From: Acidimicrobiaceae bacterium | GTDB lineage: Bacteria; Actinomycetota; Acidimicrobiia; Acidimicrobiales; Ilumatobacteraceae | Direction: 5' to 3' | NCBI GenBank assembly: GCA_020637295.1 | Contig: JACJWF010000001.1 | Location: forward strand, 682,001-746,000 | Length of the DNA stretch: 64,000 nt | In this document: piece by piece, positions 51,717 to 60,035 of the stretch | How the letters are laid out: each line of letters opens with the position of its first letter | Numbering within the stretch: the first letter of the stretch is position 1 | Made by a program: the position numbers and the translations under genes | The notes under the pieces: generated by a model | What the model saw: only the letters and a program-made list of their open reading frames with translations | Databases searched by the model: none | What the model was told of the DNA's origin: nothing

Positions 51717-51749
51717 CCGCTGCCTCGCCCCAGCGTGGCGAGGCAGCGG
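51717..51749. terminator. Strong hairpin between the integrase gene and the two-gene operon
   Basis: Perfect 13-bp arms (CCGCTGCCTCGCC and complement) with a 7-base loop. It follows the integrase stop by about 110 bases on the minus strand. No U-run. Probably separates integrase transcription from the operon. Confidence 0.55.
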
Positions 51750-51859
51750 GCGTCCCATGCCTTCGTGCAACGCCTACCTTCGGCAAGAGGTGGTGTCGCT
51801 GTGGGTCTTGGCCTTGTGGCACTCAAGTGTGAAGCGGGTGTACCTCCTCCCCGCTCGTC

Positions 51860-52789
51860 CTATCTGCCGTCTCCCGCCTTGCGGAGGATGCTGGTCGGCC
51901 TAGCCCGGGCGCCTTGGCGCTTCTCAGTCGTCGGGAAGAGGCGACGCTGCTCCTCGACGGCGAGACCGCTCAGGAGCGCCCGTGTGTACCTGCGGACCAT
52001 CGCCCCAGAGGTCCATCCGAGAAGCTCTTGAAGCGCGACCTCGCTGCCCCCTCGTCGCAGCCACTCCACGGCGAGGCGTCGTCGGAACGCGTGGGTACCG
52101 ATCGTCACGCCCGCCTGAGCCTCGCGGCGAGCGAAGGCGAAGCCGATGCCCTGAACACCCAGAGCGCCCTTCTGTCCGAGCCACAACGCATCCTCGGCGC
52201 GTGAGGGGTGGCGGTCCCTGCGGGCCATATACCGGAGAAGGCTTGGGGCGATCGCTTCAACACTGACGACGCGACCTGATCGCTCCTTGGTGGTGTGGAA
52301 GGTCACCAGTCCCTCGTGGAGATCGAGGTCGGAAACCTTCAGCCGGGCGATCTCGGAACGCCGAGCGCCGGTCGCGGCGAACATGGAGATGAGGGCATGA
52401 TCTCGGACTGCCTCGAAGCCGATGCTGTTATTGCAGGCCTGAAGCAGCTTCGCGAGGTCCTCCTCCGTTGCCGTGGGCTGAGCAACTGGCTCGTCGAGCT
52501 TCGGAATGCGCAAATCGGTGAGGGGATCGGGAACATCGAGGTACGCGGCAGACCATTTGCTCAGGGACTTGATGGCCTTCACCTCGAAGGCCACGGAGGA
52601 GGGCTTCACTTCCTTGAGCCGACTCAGCACGTAGTTCTGGGCCTCAGCGAGGGTCAGGTCCGGCGGCAGCTTCAGACCCTTTCGAGTGAGTTTCGCGTAG
52701 ACCTGCAGGTAGTTCTCAAGCGTCGAATCGGCGAAACCGGACGCGTTCCAGTGCCGCTCGAACGCAAGGAGAAGCGAGGATTCGGCCAT
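51860..52789 (-). CDS. Tyrosine-type integrase of the element
   Basis: 309 residues. The N-terminal SAM-like DNA-binding domain (LLLAFERHWNASGFADSTLENYLQVYAKL) is followed by the catalytic domain. First Arg is in GARRSEIARLK, Lys in TTKERSGR, HxxR in GTHAFRRRLAVEW, and the nucleophile Tyr in LLGWTSGAMVRRYTRA. The second conserved His of the family (LGH) is Trp here, a tolerated change. It lies 94 bases from the tRNA-Gly gene into whose 3' end the element is inserted, and reads away from it. Confidence 0.95.
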   Translation of the reverse strand: MAESSLLLAFERHWNASGFADSTLENYLQVYAKLTRKGLKLPPDLTLAEAQNYVLSRLKEVKPSSVAFEVKAIKSLSKWSAAYLDVPDPLTDLRIPKLDEPVAQPTATEEDLAKLLQACNNSIGFEAVRDHALISMFAATGARRSEIARLKVSDLDLHEGLVTFHTTKERSGRVVSVEAIAPSLLRYMARRDRHPSRAEDALWLGQKGALGVQGIGFAFARREAQAGVTIGTHAFRRRLAVEWLRRGGSEVALQELLGWTSGAMVRRYTRALLSGLAVEEQRRLFPTTEKRQGARARPTSILRKAGDGR

Positions 52790-52881
52790 CGTTGCCTCCG
52801 AAAGGCTGGCTACATCGTGCTAGCTCGACGTCGTCGAGCCTCAGATATCACGAGTATCATACCAGGTCAGAGGCAACTTTG

Positions 52882-52954
<73 letters not shown>

Positions 52955-53026
52955 GTGGGCGGGCCAGATGCTACCGGCTCACCTTCGGCCCTGACCCGCC
53001 CTTGCCGGCGGCGCGACGCTTCGCGT

Positions 53027-55648
53027 GTGGAGCACGTTCCACCCGCTGCCCGGTCCGCTGTCGGGCTGACCTCGGCCGAGGCCGCCGCACGCTGGCGCCG
53101 CGACGGCCCGAACCGGCTGCCCGAGCCCCGTCGCCGCCCGGCGATCCTCCGCTTCGGCAGCCAACTGGTCCACTTCTTCGCCCTCATGCTGTGGGGTGCT
53201 GCGGGGCTGGCGCTGGTCGCCGGGATGGTGGCGCTGGGAGTGGCGATCGCCGTCGTAGTGGTCCTCAACGCCCTCTTCGCGTTCCTCCAGGAGGCCCGCG
53301 CGGACCGTGCGGCCGAGCGCCTGCGGGGCATGCTGCCGGCCAGGGTCACGGTGCGCCGTGACGGCCGCCCCGTGATGGTGGAGGCCGACGAGGTGGTCGT
53401 CGGCGACGTGGTGCTGGTGGAGGCGGGCGACCGTGTGCCGGCGGACGGCGTGGTCGTGGAGGCCGGACGGCTGCTGATGAACACGTCGCACCTCACCGGC
53501 GAGAGCCGGCCGCAGCCGGCGGAGCCGGGCGATGCCCTGTTCGCCGGCTCGTTCGTGGTCGAGGGCACCGGCGTCGCCGAGGTCAGCGCCACCGGCAGCG
53601 CCACCCGATTGGCCGGCATCGCCCGCCTCACCACGGCCACCGCCAAGCCGACCACGCCGCTCACTGCAGGGCTGCAGGACGTGGTGCGGATGATCGCGGC
53701 CATCGCCGTCGGCGTCGGTGTGGCCTTCTTCGGCATCTCCCTCCTGCTCGGCAACGGCGCGAAGGACGGGTTCGTGTTCGCCATCGGCGTGACCGTCGCG
53801 CTCGTCCCCGAGGCGCTGCTGCCCACCGTCACCCTCTCGCTGGCCTGGGGTGCGGAGCAGATGGCCAAGCGCCAGGTGCTGGTGCGCCACCTGGAGGCGG
53901 TGGAGACGCTCGGCTCGACCACCTTCGTCTGCACGGACAAGACCGGCACCCTGACGATGAACGAGATGACCGTGCTGGCGGCGTGGACGCCCACGGCGCG
54001 GGTCACGGTGGCGGGCCTCGGGTACGGTCCCGACGCCGAGGTGGACGTCACCGGCGACGAAGACTCCATGCGGCGCATGGCACTGGCGGGCGCCCGCTGC
54101 GCCACCGGGTACGCCTACGAGGAGGACGGCGCATGGTTCGCCCACGGCGACCCCACGGAGGCGGCGATCGACGCGTTGGCCCACCGTCTGGGCCTGGACA
54201 CCGACGCCGACCGCCGCGCCCGCCCGGAGGTGGCCCGCTTCCCGTTCGACCACCACCGCCGGCGGATGTCCGTGGTGGTGGACGGCGAGGTGCTGGTGAA
54301 GGGTGCACCGGATGCGGTGCTGCCCCGCTGCGTCGACGTCGCCGCGGCGAGGGCCGAGGTGTCGGCGATGACCAGCCGTGGCCTGCGGGTGCTGGCGGTG
54401 GCCCGACGGGACGCCACGCCCGGACCGGTGGACACCGAGGCCGACGCCGAGCACGGGCTGACCCTGCTGGGCCTGGTCGGCATGGAGGACCCACCCCGGC
54501 CGGACGTGCACGACGCCGTCGACGCCTGCCGCCGCGCCCACGTCCGCCTGGCCATGATCACCGGCGACCACCCGGACACGGCGGCGGCCATCGCCACCGA
54601 GGTCGGGCTGCGCCGTGACGGCGATCCCGTTCTGACCAGCGCCGACCTGCCCGCGGACGACCAGGCGCTGGGCGAGATGGTGGACCACGACGGCGTCGTG
54701 GTGGCCCGGGTCTCGCCGGAGGACAAGCTGCGCATCGCCGTGGCGCTGCGACGGCGCGGCCATGTGGTGGCGATGACGGGCGACGGGGTGAACGACGCGC
54801 CGGCGCTGCACGAGGCGAACATCGGCGTGGCGATGGGGAAGTCCGGCACGGACGTGGCCCGCGAGGCCGCCGACCTCGTGCTGCTCGACGACCGCTTCGC
54901 CACGATCGTGGCCGGCATCGAGCAGGGGCGGGCCACCTACGTCAACATCCGCCGCTTCCTCACGTACCACCTCACCGACAATGTGGCCGAACTGACCCCG
55001 TTCGTCGTGTGGGTGCTGTCCGGCGGCCGCTTCCCGCTGGCGCTCGGCGTCCTGCAGATCCTCGCCCTGGACATCGGCACCGACACCCTGTCGGCGGTCG
55101 CGCTCGGCGCGGAGCCACCCAGCGCCCACCTGCTGGACGGCCCGCCCGTGCACGGCAAGCTGATGAACCGCCGGGTCGTGCGCCGAGCGTTCGGCGTGCT
55201 CGGGCCGACCGTGGCGGTGGCCACGATGGCGGCGTTCGTGGTCTCGATGGTGGCCCAAGGGTGGGGGCCGCACACGCCATGGCCGGACAGCGCCGCGATC
55301 GCCGCCGCGTCCGGCGCAGCCTTCATCACGGTCGTGCTGGCCCAGTCGGCCAACGCGTTCGCCTGCCGCAGCACCACCCGCTGGCCGGGCGCGCTCGGCT
55401 GGACCACCAACCGGATGCTGCTGGTGACGGTGTCGATCGAGCTGGCCTTCGCACTCACCGTGCTGCTGGTGCCCTGGTTCGCCGGTGGCCTGGACCAGGC
55501 CAACCCGCCGTGGTGGGGCTGGCTGGTGGCCGTGGTGTCGATGCCGTTGCTGCTGGCGGTGGACGCCACCGAGAAGTGGTCCCGGCGCAGGCGGACCCAC
55601 GCCGGGACCGGACCCGTCACGCCGGGCGGCGACGACCCAGCAGGGTGA
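53027..55648 (+). CDS. P2-type cation-transporting ATPase
   Basis: 873 residues. Visible domains in order: N-terminal cation-ATPase domain (GLTSAEAAARWRRDGPNRLPE), actuator with NTSHLTGESRP, M4 motif PEALLPTV, phosphorylation site CTDKTGTLTMNE (Asp304), nucleotide domain with KGAPDAVLPRC, hinge TGDGVNDAPALHEANIGVAMG and a C-terminal membrane bundle. The PEALLP motif and layout fit Ca2+/Na+/K+-type P2 pumps such as mycobacterial CtpF; the ion is not fixed. The GTG start lies 73 bases beyond the tRNA; an upstream open frame would overlap the tRNA and is rejected. Its 3' end overlaps the opposite LPXTG gene by 32 bases. Confidence 0.92.
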   Translation: MEHVPPAARSAVGLTSAEAAARWRRDGPNRLPEPRRRPAILRFGSQLVHFFALMLWGAAGLALVAGMVALGVAIAVVVVLNALFAFLQEARADRAAERLRGMLPARVTVRRDGRPVMVEADEVVVGDVVLVEAGDRVPADGVVVEAGRLLMNTSHLTGESRPQPAEPGDALFAGSFVVEGTGVAEVSATGSATRLAGIARLTTATAKPTTPLTAGLQDVVRMIAAIAVGVGVAFFGISLLLGNGAKDGFVFAIGVTVALVPEALLPTVTLSLAWGAEQMAKRQVLVRHLEAVETLGSTTFVCTDKTGTLTMNEMTVLAAWTPTARVTVAGLGYGPDAEVDVTGDEDSMRRMALAGARCATGYAYEEDGAWFAHGDPTEAAIDALAHRLGLDTDADRRARPEVARFPFDHHRRRMSVVVDGEVLVKGAPDAVLPRCVDVAAARAEVSAMTSRGLRVLAVARRDATPGPVDTEADAEHGLTLLGLVGMEDPPRPDVHDAVDACRRAHVRLAMITGDHPDTAAAIATEVGLRRDGDPVLTSADLPADDQALGEMVDHDGVVVARVSPEDKLRIAVALRRRGHVVAMTGDGVNDAPALHEANIGVAMGKSGTDVAREAADLVLLDDRFATIVAGIEQGRATYVNIRRFLTYHLTDNVAELTPFVVWVLSGGRFPLALGVLQILALDIGTDTLSAVALGAEPPSAHLLDGPPVHGKLMNRRVVRRAFGVLGPTVAVATMAAFVVSMVAQGWGPHTPWPDSAAIAAASGAAFITVVLAQSANAFACRSTTRWPGALGWTTNRMLLVTVSIELAFALTVLLVPWFAGGLDQANPPWWGWLVAVVSMPLLLAVDATEKWSRRRRTHAGTGPVTPGGDDPAG

Positions 55649-56402
55649 GCACGAACCCGGCCAGCAGCACCGACAGTGCCGCCAGCGGGACGACCGGGCT
55701 GCCGCCGGTCTGCGGCAGGGCGGCCCCACCCGAGCCCGAGCCGGTGCCGCCGGAGCCGCTGCCCGGAGGGTCGCAGTGGGCGGTGGTGACCAGGGTGGCG
55801 ATCGTGTTGCCACCGGCCATCACCCACGCGTCGATCGGGTCGCCCTCGGTCGTCTTGAAGGTCGCCACGATCGTGTCGTTGGAGACGATCTGATCGCCAT
55901 AGGCGGAGCCATAGGTGTCCGACCACTGGAACTCGGCCGCATCGCCCAGGACCGTCATCGTCATGCGGACGAAGATGTCCTGCTCGGGGTTCTCGACCGT
56001 CGGGCAGACCAGTTCGATCGTGGCGGTCGGCGCCTGGTCGGGCAGGCAGTCCACCGGGAATTCCTTCTCGCCGGCAGCGACGATCGTGTCGATGGCCACG
56101 AACGCGGCCGAACTGCCGCCTTCCTGGCCGGGGTAGGTGGCCTGGAACGTCTCGGCGTCCGCGATCGTCTGGTCGACCACCAGGTCGCCGTCCAACGCGA
56201 TCTGCAGCGTGTGCGGCACGCCGGTGTCGTTGGTCACGGTCACGTGCCAGAGGAAGCTGCCCCCTGGCCCGTCGCATGCCGAGGTCACGTCGACCTGGCC
56301 GAGATTGGGGGCGGCGCCCGCCATTGCTGCGCCGCCGGTGACTGCAGCCAGTGTTAGCAGCGTGGTGAGTGCGGCCGCGGCCGCCATGGTCTTCCGTCGC
56401 AT
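55617..56402 (-). CDS. LPXTG-anchored secreted protein
   Basis: 261 residues. Signal peptide (MAAAAALTTLLTLAAVTGGAAMAGAAP), a beta-sandwich-like repeat region with Cys pairs (SACDGPGGSFLWHVTVTNDTGVPH; VDCLPDQAPTATIELVCPT), a Gly/Ser linker, then LPQTG, a hydrophobic helix and RRRPA. Same plan as the LPETG protein at 5.5 kb. No enzymatic motif. Ends inside the 3' end of the convergent ATPase gene. Confidence 0.82.
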   Translation of the reverse strand: MRRKTMAAAAALTTLLTLAAVTGGAAMAGAAPNLGQVDVTSACDGPGGSFLWHVTVTNDTGVPHTLQIALDGDLVVDQTIADAETFQATYPGQEGGSSAAFVAIDTIVAAGEKEFPVDCLPDQAPTATIELVCPTVENPEQDIFVRMTMTVLGDAAEFQWSDTYGSAYGDQIVSNDTIVATFKTTEGDPIDAWVMAGGNTIATLVTTAHCDPPGSGSGGTGSGSGGAALPQTGGSPVVPLAALSVLLAGFVLTLLGRRRPA

Positions 56403-56466
56403 CGGGTCTCCCGTCCCTCGATTAGTGCGTACGGTTCGATGGTGCCGGGCGCTGGCCGCCTTGACG

Positions 56467-56484
56467 TGAGTAGATCGCTACTCA
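56467..56484. promoter_or_regulatory. Inverted repeat upstream of the LPXTG gene
   Basis: TGAGTAG-ATCG-CTACTCA: perfect 7-bp arms with a 4-base spacer, between the oxygenase stop and the LPXTG start. Could be an operator or a weak terminator. Confidence 0.35.
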
Positions 56485-56503
56485 ATTCCGCCAGGTTCGG
56501 GGC

Positions 56504-57451
56504 TCAGTAGGTGTTGACCGTCGACTGGAACTTCTGCATCAGGTGCGGCCCGGCGGTGATCGGCGGGTACGTCGGCTGCTCGCCGGGCGCCAGGCAGCCC
56601 GGGAGGCACTCGATCACCGCGTCCCAGTTGGCGTTGTGGAAGAAGGCGATGGACTGCCGCCGTCCGGTGGGCACCACCACCCGGTGCATGGTGGAGCGCC
56701 AGCGGTCGTTGGTCCAGCGGGCCATCGCGTCGCCGAGGTTGACGACGAGCGAGCCGGGCACGGGGCTGACCGGGTGCCAGGCGCCGTCGGGGGACTGCAC
56801 CTCCAGCCCGCCCTGCACGGGGTCGGCCAGCAGGATCGTGAGCGTGCCGTAGTCGGTGTGCGCGCTGGCGCCGAGTTGGCCCGCTGCGGCGCCGCCGTCG
56901 GGCGCCGGCGGGTAGTCCAGTGCCCTCATGGCGCTGGTGTGCCGGTCGATCATCGGGGCGAACCAGGCGGCATCGAGGCCCAACCCGACGGCCATGGTGG
57001 ACAGCAGCCGGGCGGCCAGGTCGGCCATCGCCCGGAAGTAGGCCTCCCACGCGGGCCGCAGCGCCGGCAGGGCGGCGGGCCACAGGTTGTCGCTCCAGGC
57101 GAACGCCTCGTCGGGGTCGGTGATCGTGTGGGTCGGCCGGTCGACGGGGCCGATGGCGAAGCTCTGCTTGAGGTCGGGTGGCGTGCCCGGACCATCGCCC
57201 AACGACCGGGCCAGCGTCTCGCCGGCGACGGGGGAGTAGCCGTACGGGTCGCCCGGCCGCGGCATCGCCACGGCCATCCGCTCGTGGAGCGGGAGGTCGA
57301 AGAACGCCCGGGCGGTCGACCAGGCCGAGGCGATGACGGCCTCCGGCACGGCGTGCCCGACGACGGTGAGGAAGCCGACCCGCTCGCACGCCGCGGCCAC
57401 CGCCGCCGGCGCGTCGTCTCGGGACAGATCGACGACAGGTACCCAGCTCAT
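56504..57451 (-). CDS. Isopenicillin-N-synthase-like 2OG-Fe(II) oxygenase
   Basis: 315 residues. N-terminal DIOX_N region (VPVVDLSRDDAPAAVAAACERVGFLTVVGH), then the jelly-roll core with iron ligands H-x-D in ASAHTDYGTLT, distal His in RSTMHRVV, and the 2-oxoglutarate-binding R-x-S in GRRQSIAFFHN. Typical of bacterial proteins annotated as 2OG-Fe(II) oxygenases with unknown small-molecule substrates. Divergent from cydA. Confidence 0.9.
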   Translation of the reverse strand: MSWVPVVDLSRDDAPAAVAAACERVGFLTVVGHAVPEAVIASAWSTARAFFDLPLHERMAVAMPRPGDPYGYSPVAGETLARSLGDGPGTPPDLKQSFAIGPVDRPTHTITDPDEAFAWSDNLWPAALPALRPAWEAYFRAMADLAARLLSTMAVGLGLDAAWFAPMIDRHTSAMRALDYPPAPDGGAAAGQLGASAHTDYGTLTILLADPVQGGLEVQSPDGAWHPVSPVPGSLVVNLGDAMARWTNDRWRSTMHRVVVPTGRRQSIAFFHNANWDAVIECLPGCLAPGEQPTYPPITAGPHLMQKFQSTVNTY

Positions 57452-57506
57452 CGTGGCGAACGGTAGCGCGAGGACCGCTGGGCGGTGGCAGGAGTCACGT
57501 CGAAAA

Positions 57507-57520
57507 GGGACCAAAGCCCC
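57507..57520 (+). promoter_or_regulatory. DosR/DevR-like box upstream of cydA
   Basis: GGGACCAAAGCCCC matches the DosR consensus core GGGACTWWAGTCCC in 12 of 14 positions and lies 60 bases before the cydA start. DosR-type regulators induce genes under hypoxia and NO; a cytochrome bd operon is a plausible target. Could also serve the divergent oxygenase. Confidence 0.5.
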
Positions 57521-57580
57521 GGAACCCCAGGGGGTATCCGGGCGACCATGGTCAATGGAGCGTGAGAGGAGCACCACCTC

Positions 57581-59017
57581 ATGGATTCGTTGAACCTCGC
57601 CCGGTGGCAGTTCGGGATCACCACCGTCTACCACTTCTTCTTCGTGCCGATCACGATCGGCCTCGGGTTCCTGGTTGCCGGTCTGCAGACCGCGTGGTAC
57701 CGCACCGGCAAGGAGCACTACCTCCGCCTCACCAAGTTCTACGGGAAGCTGTTCCTCATCAACTTCGCGATGGGCGTGGTCACCGGCATCGTGCAGGAGT
57801 TCCAGTTCGGGATGAACTGGAGCGACTACTCCCGCTTCGTCGGCGACATCTTCGGCGCCCCGCTGGCCATCGAGGGCCTGCTGGCATTCTTCCTCGAGTC
57901 CACGTTCCTCGGGCTGTGGATCTTCGGGTGGGACCGGCTGCCCAAGAAGGTGCACCTGGCCACCATCTGGACCGCTGCCAGCGGCACCCTCCTCTCCGCC
58001 TACTTCATCCTTGCCGCCAACTCCTTCATGCAGAACCCGGTGGGCTACGAGTACAACCCCGCCACCGGCCGCGCCGAGCTCACCGACTTCTGGGCGATGC
58101 TCACCAACAAGGTCGTCCTGGTGACGTTCCCGCACACCATTGCCGCCGCCTTCCTCACCGCCGGCGGCCTGATGCTCGGTGTGGCGATGTGGAACCTGCG
58201 CCGCAACCCCAGCAAGGACGGCGAGGGCTTCCGTGCCGCCGCCCAGCTGGGTGCCTGGGTGGTGGTGGCCGCCGCCGTGGTCGTCGCGCTCACGGGCGAC
58301 CAGCAGGCCAAGGTGATGACCGAGGTACAGCCGATGAAGATGGCCGCGGCGGAGGCTCAGTACGACACCAAGGACAGCGCCTCGTTCTCGATCTTCAGCG
58401 TCGGCACGCCGGACGGCAAGGAGGAAACGTTCGCCATCCGGGTGCCCGGCCTGCTGTCCTTCCTCGCCACCGGCAGCTTCGACGGCACGGTCGAGGGCAT
58501 CAACGACCTGCAGACGGCGTACGAGGCCAAGTACGGTCCCGGCGACTACACGCCCAACGTCGCGGTCACCTACTGGACGTTCCGGTTCATGATCGGCATC
58601 GGCATGCTCGCCGCCGTGGTCGCCCTGTTCGCCCTGTGGCGCCTTCGCAAGCACCGGCAAATGCGCGGCCGGCTCGTGTGGTGGATGGCCGTCACCGTCC
58701 CGCTGATGGGCCTGTTCGCCAACAGCCTCGGCTGGATCTTCACCGAGATGGGCCGCCAGCCGTGGATCGTGTTCGGTCTCATGCCCACCAGCGCCGGGGT
58801 GTCGCCGAACGTGTCGGCCGGCGAGGTGCTGACCACGATGATCGGGTTCACCCTGGTGTACGGCCTGCTGGCCGTCGTCGAGGTGAAGTTGCTGCTGAAG
58901 ACCATCCGCGGCGGCCTGCCCGAGTTGCCCGCCGAACCCACCGACTCGGACGGCGACGGCACCGGTGACGGCGACGGCACCGGATCCGACGACCGCCCGC
59001 TGGCCTTCGCGTACTGA
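57581..59017 (+). CDS. cydA: Cytochrome bd quinol oxidase subunit I
   Basis: 478 residues, about nine membrane helices. It carries the haem ligands and quinol site of a high-affinity terminal oxidase. Seen: His18 in TVYHFFFVP (b595 ligand), FPHTIAAAF (b558 His), the Q-loop with GDQQAKVMTEVQPMKMAAAEA, and the GRQPW signature in FTEMGRQPWIVF. The acidic Gly/Asp-rich C-terminal tail (SDGDGTGDGDGTGSDD) is an oddity. GAGAGGAG precedes the ATG. First gene of cydABDC. Confidence 0.97.
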   Translation: MDSLNLARWQFGITTVYHFFFVPITIGLGFLVAGLQTAWYRTGKEHYLRLTKFYGKLFLINFAMGVVTGIVQEFQFGMNWSDYSRFVGDIFGAPLAIEGLLAFFLESTFLGLWIFGWDRLPKKVHLATIWTAASGTLLSAYFILAANSFMQNPVGYEYNPATGRAELTDFWAMLTNKVVLVTFPHTIAAAFLTAGGLMLGVAMWNLRRNPSKDGEGFRAAAQLGAWVVVAAAVVVALTGDQQAKVMTEVQPMKMAAAEAQYDTKDSASFSIFSVGTPDGKEETFAIRVPGLLSFLATGSFDGTVEGINDLQTAYEAKYGPGDYTPNVAVTYWTFRFMIGIGMLAAVVALFALWRLRKHRQMRGRLVWWMAVTVPLMGLFANSLGWIFTEMGRQPWIVFGLMPTSAGVSPNVSAGEVLTTMIGFTLVYGLLAVVEVKLLLKTIRGGLPELPAEPTDSDGDGTGDGDGTGSDDRPLAFAY

Positions 59018-59027
59018 GGAGCACACC

Positions 59028-60035
59028 ATGGAACTCACCACGCTCTGGTTCATCCTGATCGCCGTCCTGTGGATGGGCTACTTCGTCCTGGAGGGCTTCG
59101 ACTTCGGTGTCGGCGTGCTCCTGCCGGTGGTCGCCCGCGACGACCGCGAACGGCGGGTGGTCATCAACACCATCGGGCCGCTGTGGGACGGCAACGAGGT
59201 CTGGCTGCTCGTCGCCGGCGGCGCCACGTTCGCCGCCTTCCCGGAGTGGTACGCCACCCTCTTCTCCGGCTTCTACCTGGCCCTGTTCCTGATCCTCGTG
59301 TCCCTGATCATCCGCAATGTCGCGTTCGAGTACCGGGGCAAGCGGGACAGCGACAACTGGCGGGCCTGGTGGGACCGGGCGATCATCGTCGGCTCGTTCC
59401 TTCCGGCACTCTTGTGGGGTGTCGCCTTCGGCAACATCGTGCGCGGCGTGAAGATCGACGCGGACAAGGAGTTCGTGGGTTCGTTCTTCGACCTGCTCAA
59501 CCCGTACGCGCTGCTCGGCGGTCTGGTGACGCTCAGCCTGTTCGTCACCCACGGCGCGGTGTTCCTCTCCCTCAAGACGCTCGGCGACGTGCGCGAGCGG
59601 GCACGGGCGATGGCGCTGAAGGTCGGCCTGGTCGCCGCCGCCCTCGCCGTGGGCTTCCTGGTGTGGACGTTCGCCGAGCGTGACGGCGCCGAGCACCGCG
59701 GCTGGTTCGTGGTGCTGGCGGGGTTGGCTGCCGCCGGCCTGGTGGGTGGGCTCGCCGCGGCGTGGAAGGGTCACGAGGGGTGGGCGTTCGTGGGCACAGC
59801 CACTGCGCTGGCGTTGGCCGTGGCAGCATTGTTCACGGTGCTGTTCCCCGAGGTCATGCCGTCCACGCTGTCGCCGGACTACTCGCTCACCACCACGTCC
59901 GCGTCGTCCACCCACAACACCCTCACGGTGATGACCTGGGTGGCCGTCATCTTCACCCCACTGGTCCTGCTCTACCAGGGCTGGTCGTTCTACGTCTTCC
60001 GCAAGCGGATCGGCGTGCAGCACATCCCGGCGTGA
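59028..60035 (+). CDS. cydB: Cytochrome bd quinol oxidase subunit II
   Basis: 335 residues, eight or nine membrane helices; MELTTLWFILIAVLWMGYFVLEGFDFGVGVL is the conserved start, with WDGNEVWLL and the family's central helices. It pairs with CydA. GAGGAGC lies before the ATG. Its stop overlaps the cydD GTG. Confidence 0.96.
   Translation: MELTTLWFILIAVLWMGYFVLEGFDFGVGVLLPVVARDDRERRVVINTIGPLWDGNEVWLLVAGGATFAAFPEWYATLFSGFYLALFLILVSLIIRNVAFEYRGKRDSDNWRAWWDRAIIVGSFLPALLWGVAFGNIVRGVKIDADKEFVGSFFDLLNPYALLGGLVTLSLFVTHGAVFLSLKTLGDVRERARAMALKVGLVAAALAVGFLVWTFAERDGAEHRGWFVVLAGLAAAGLVGGLAAAWKGHEGWAFVGTATALALAVAALFTVLFPEVMPSTLSPDYSLTTTSASSTHNTLTVMTWVAVIFTPLVLLYQGWSFYVFRKRIGVQHIPA

Noticed and set aside
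51717..51749. Hairpin as an attachment or origin site
   Set aside because: Its position after the integrase stop and similarity in size to the hairpin at 45354 between convergent genes fit a terminator better.
52979..55813. 944-residue minus-strand open frame over the ATPase gene
   Set aside because: His/Gly/Arg-rich shadow of a GC-rich gene with no domain content; the plus strand has complete P-type ATPase motifs.
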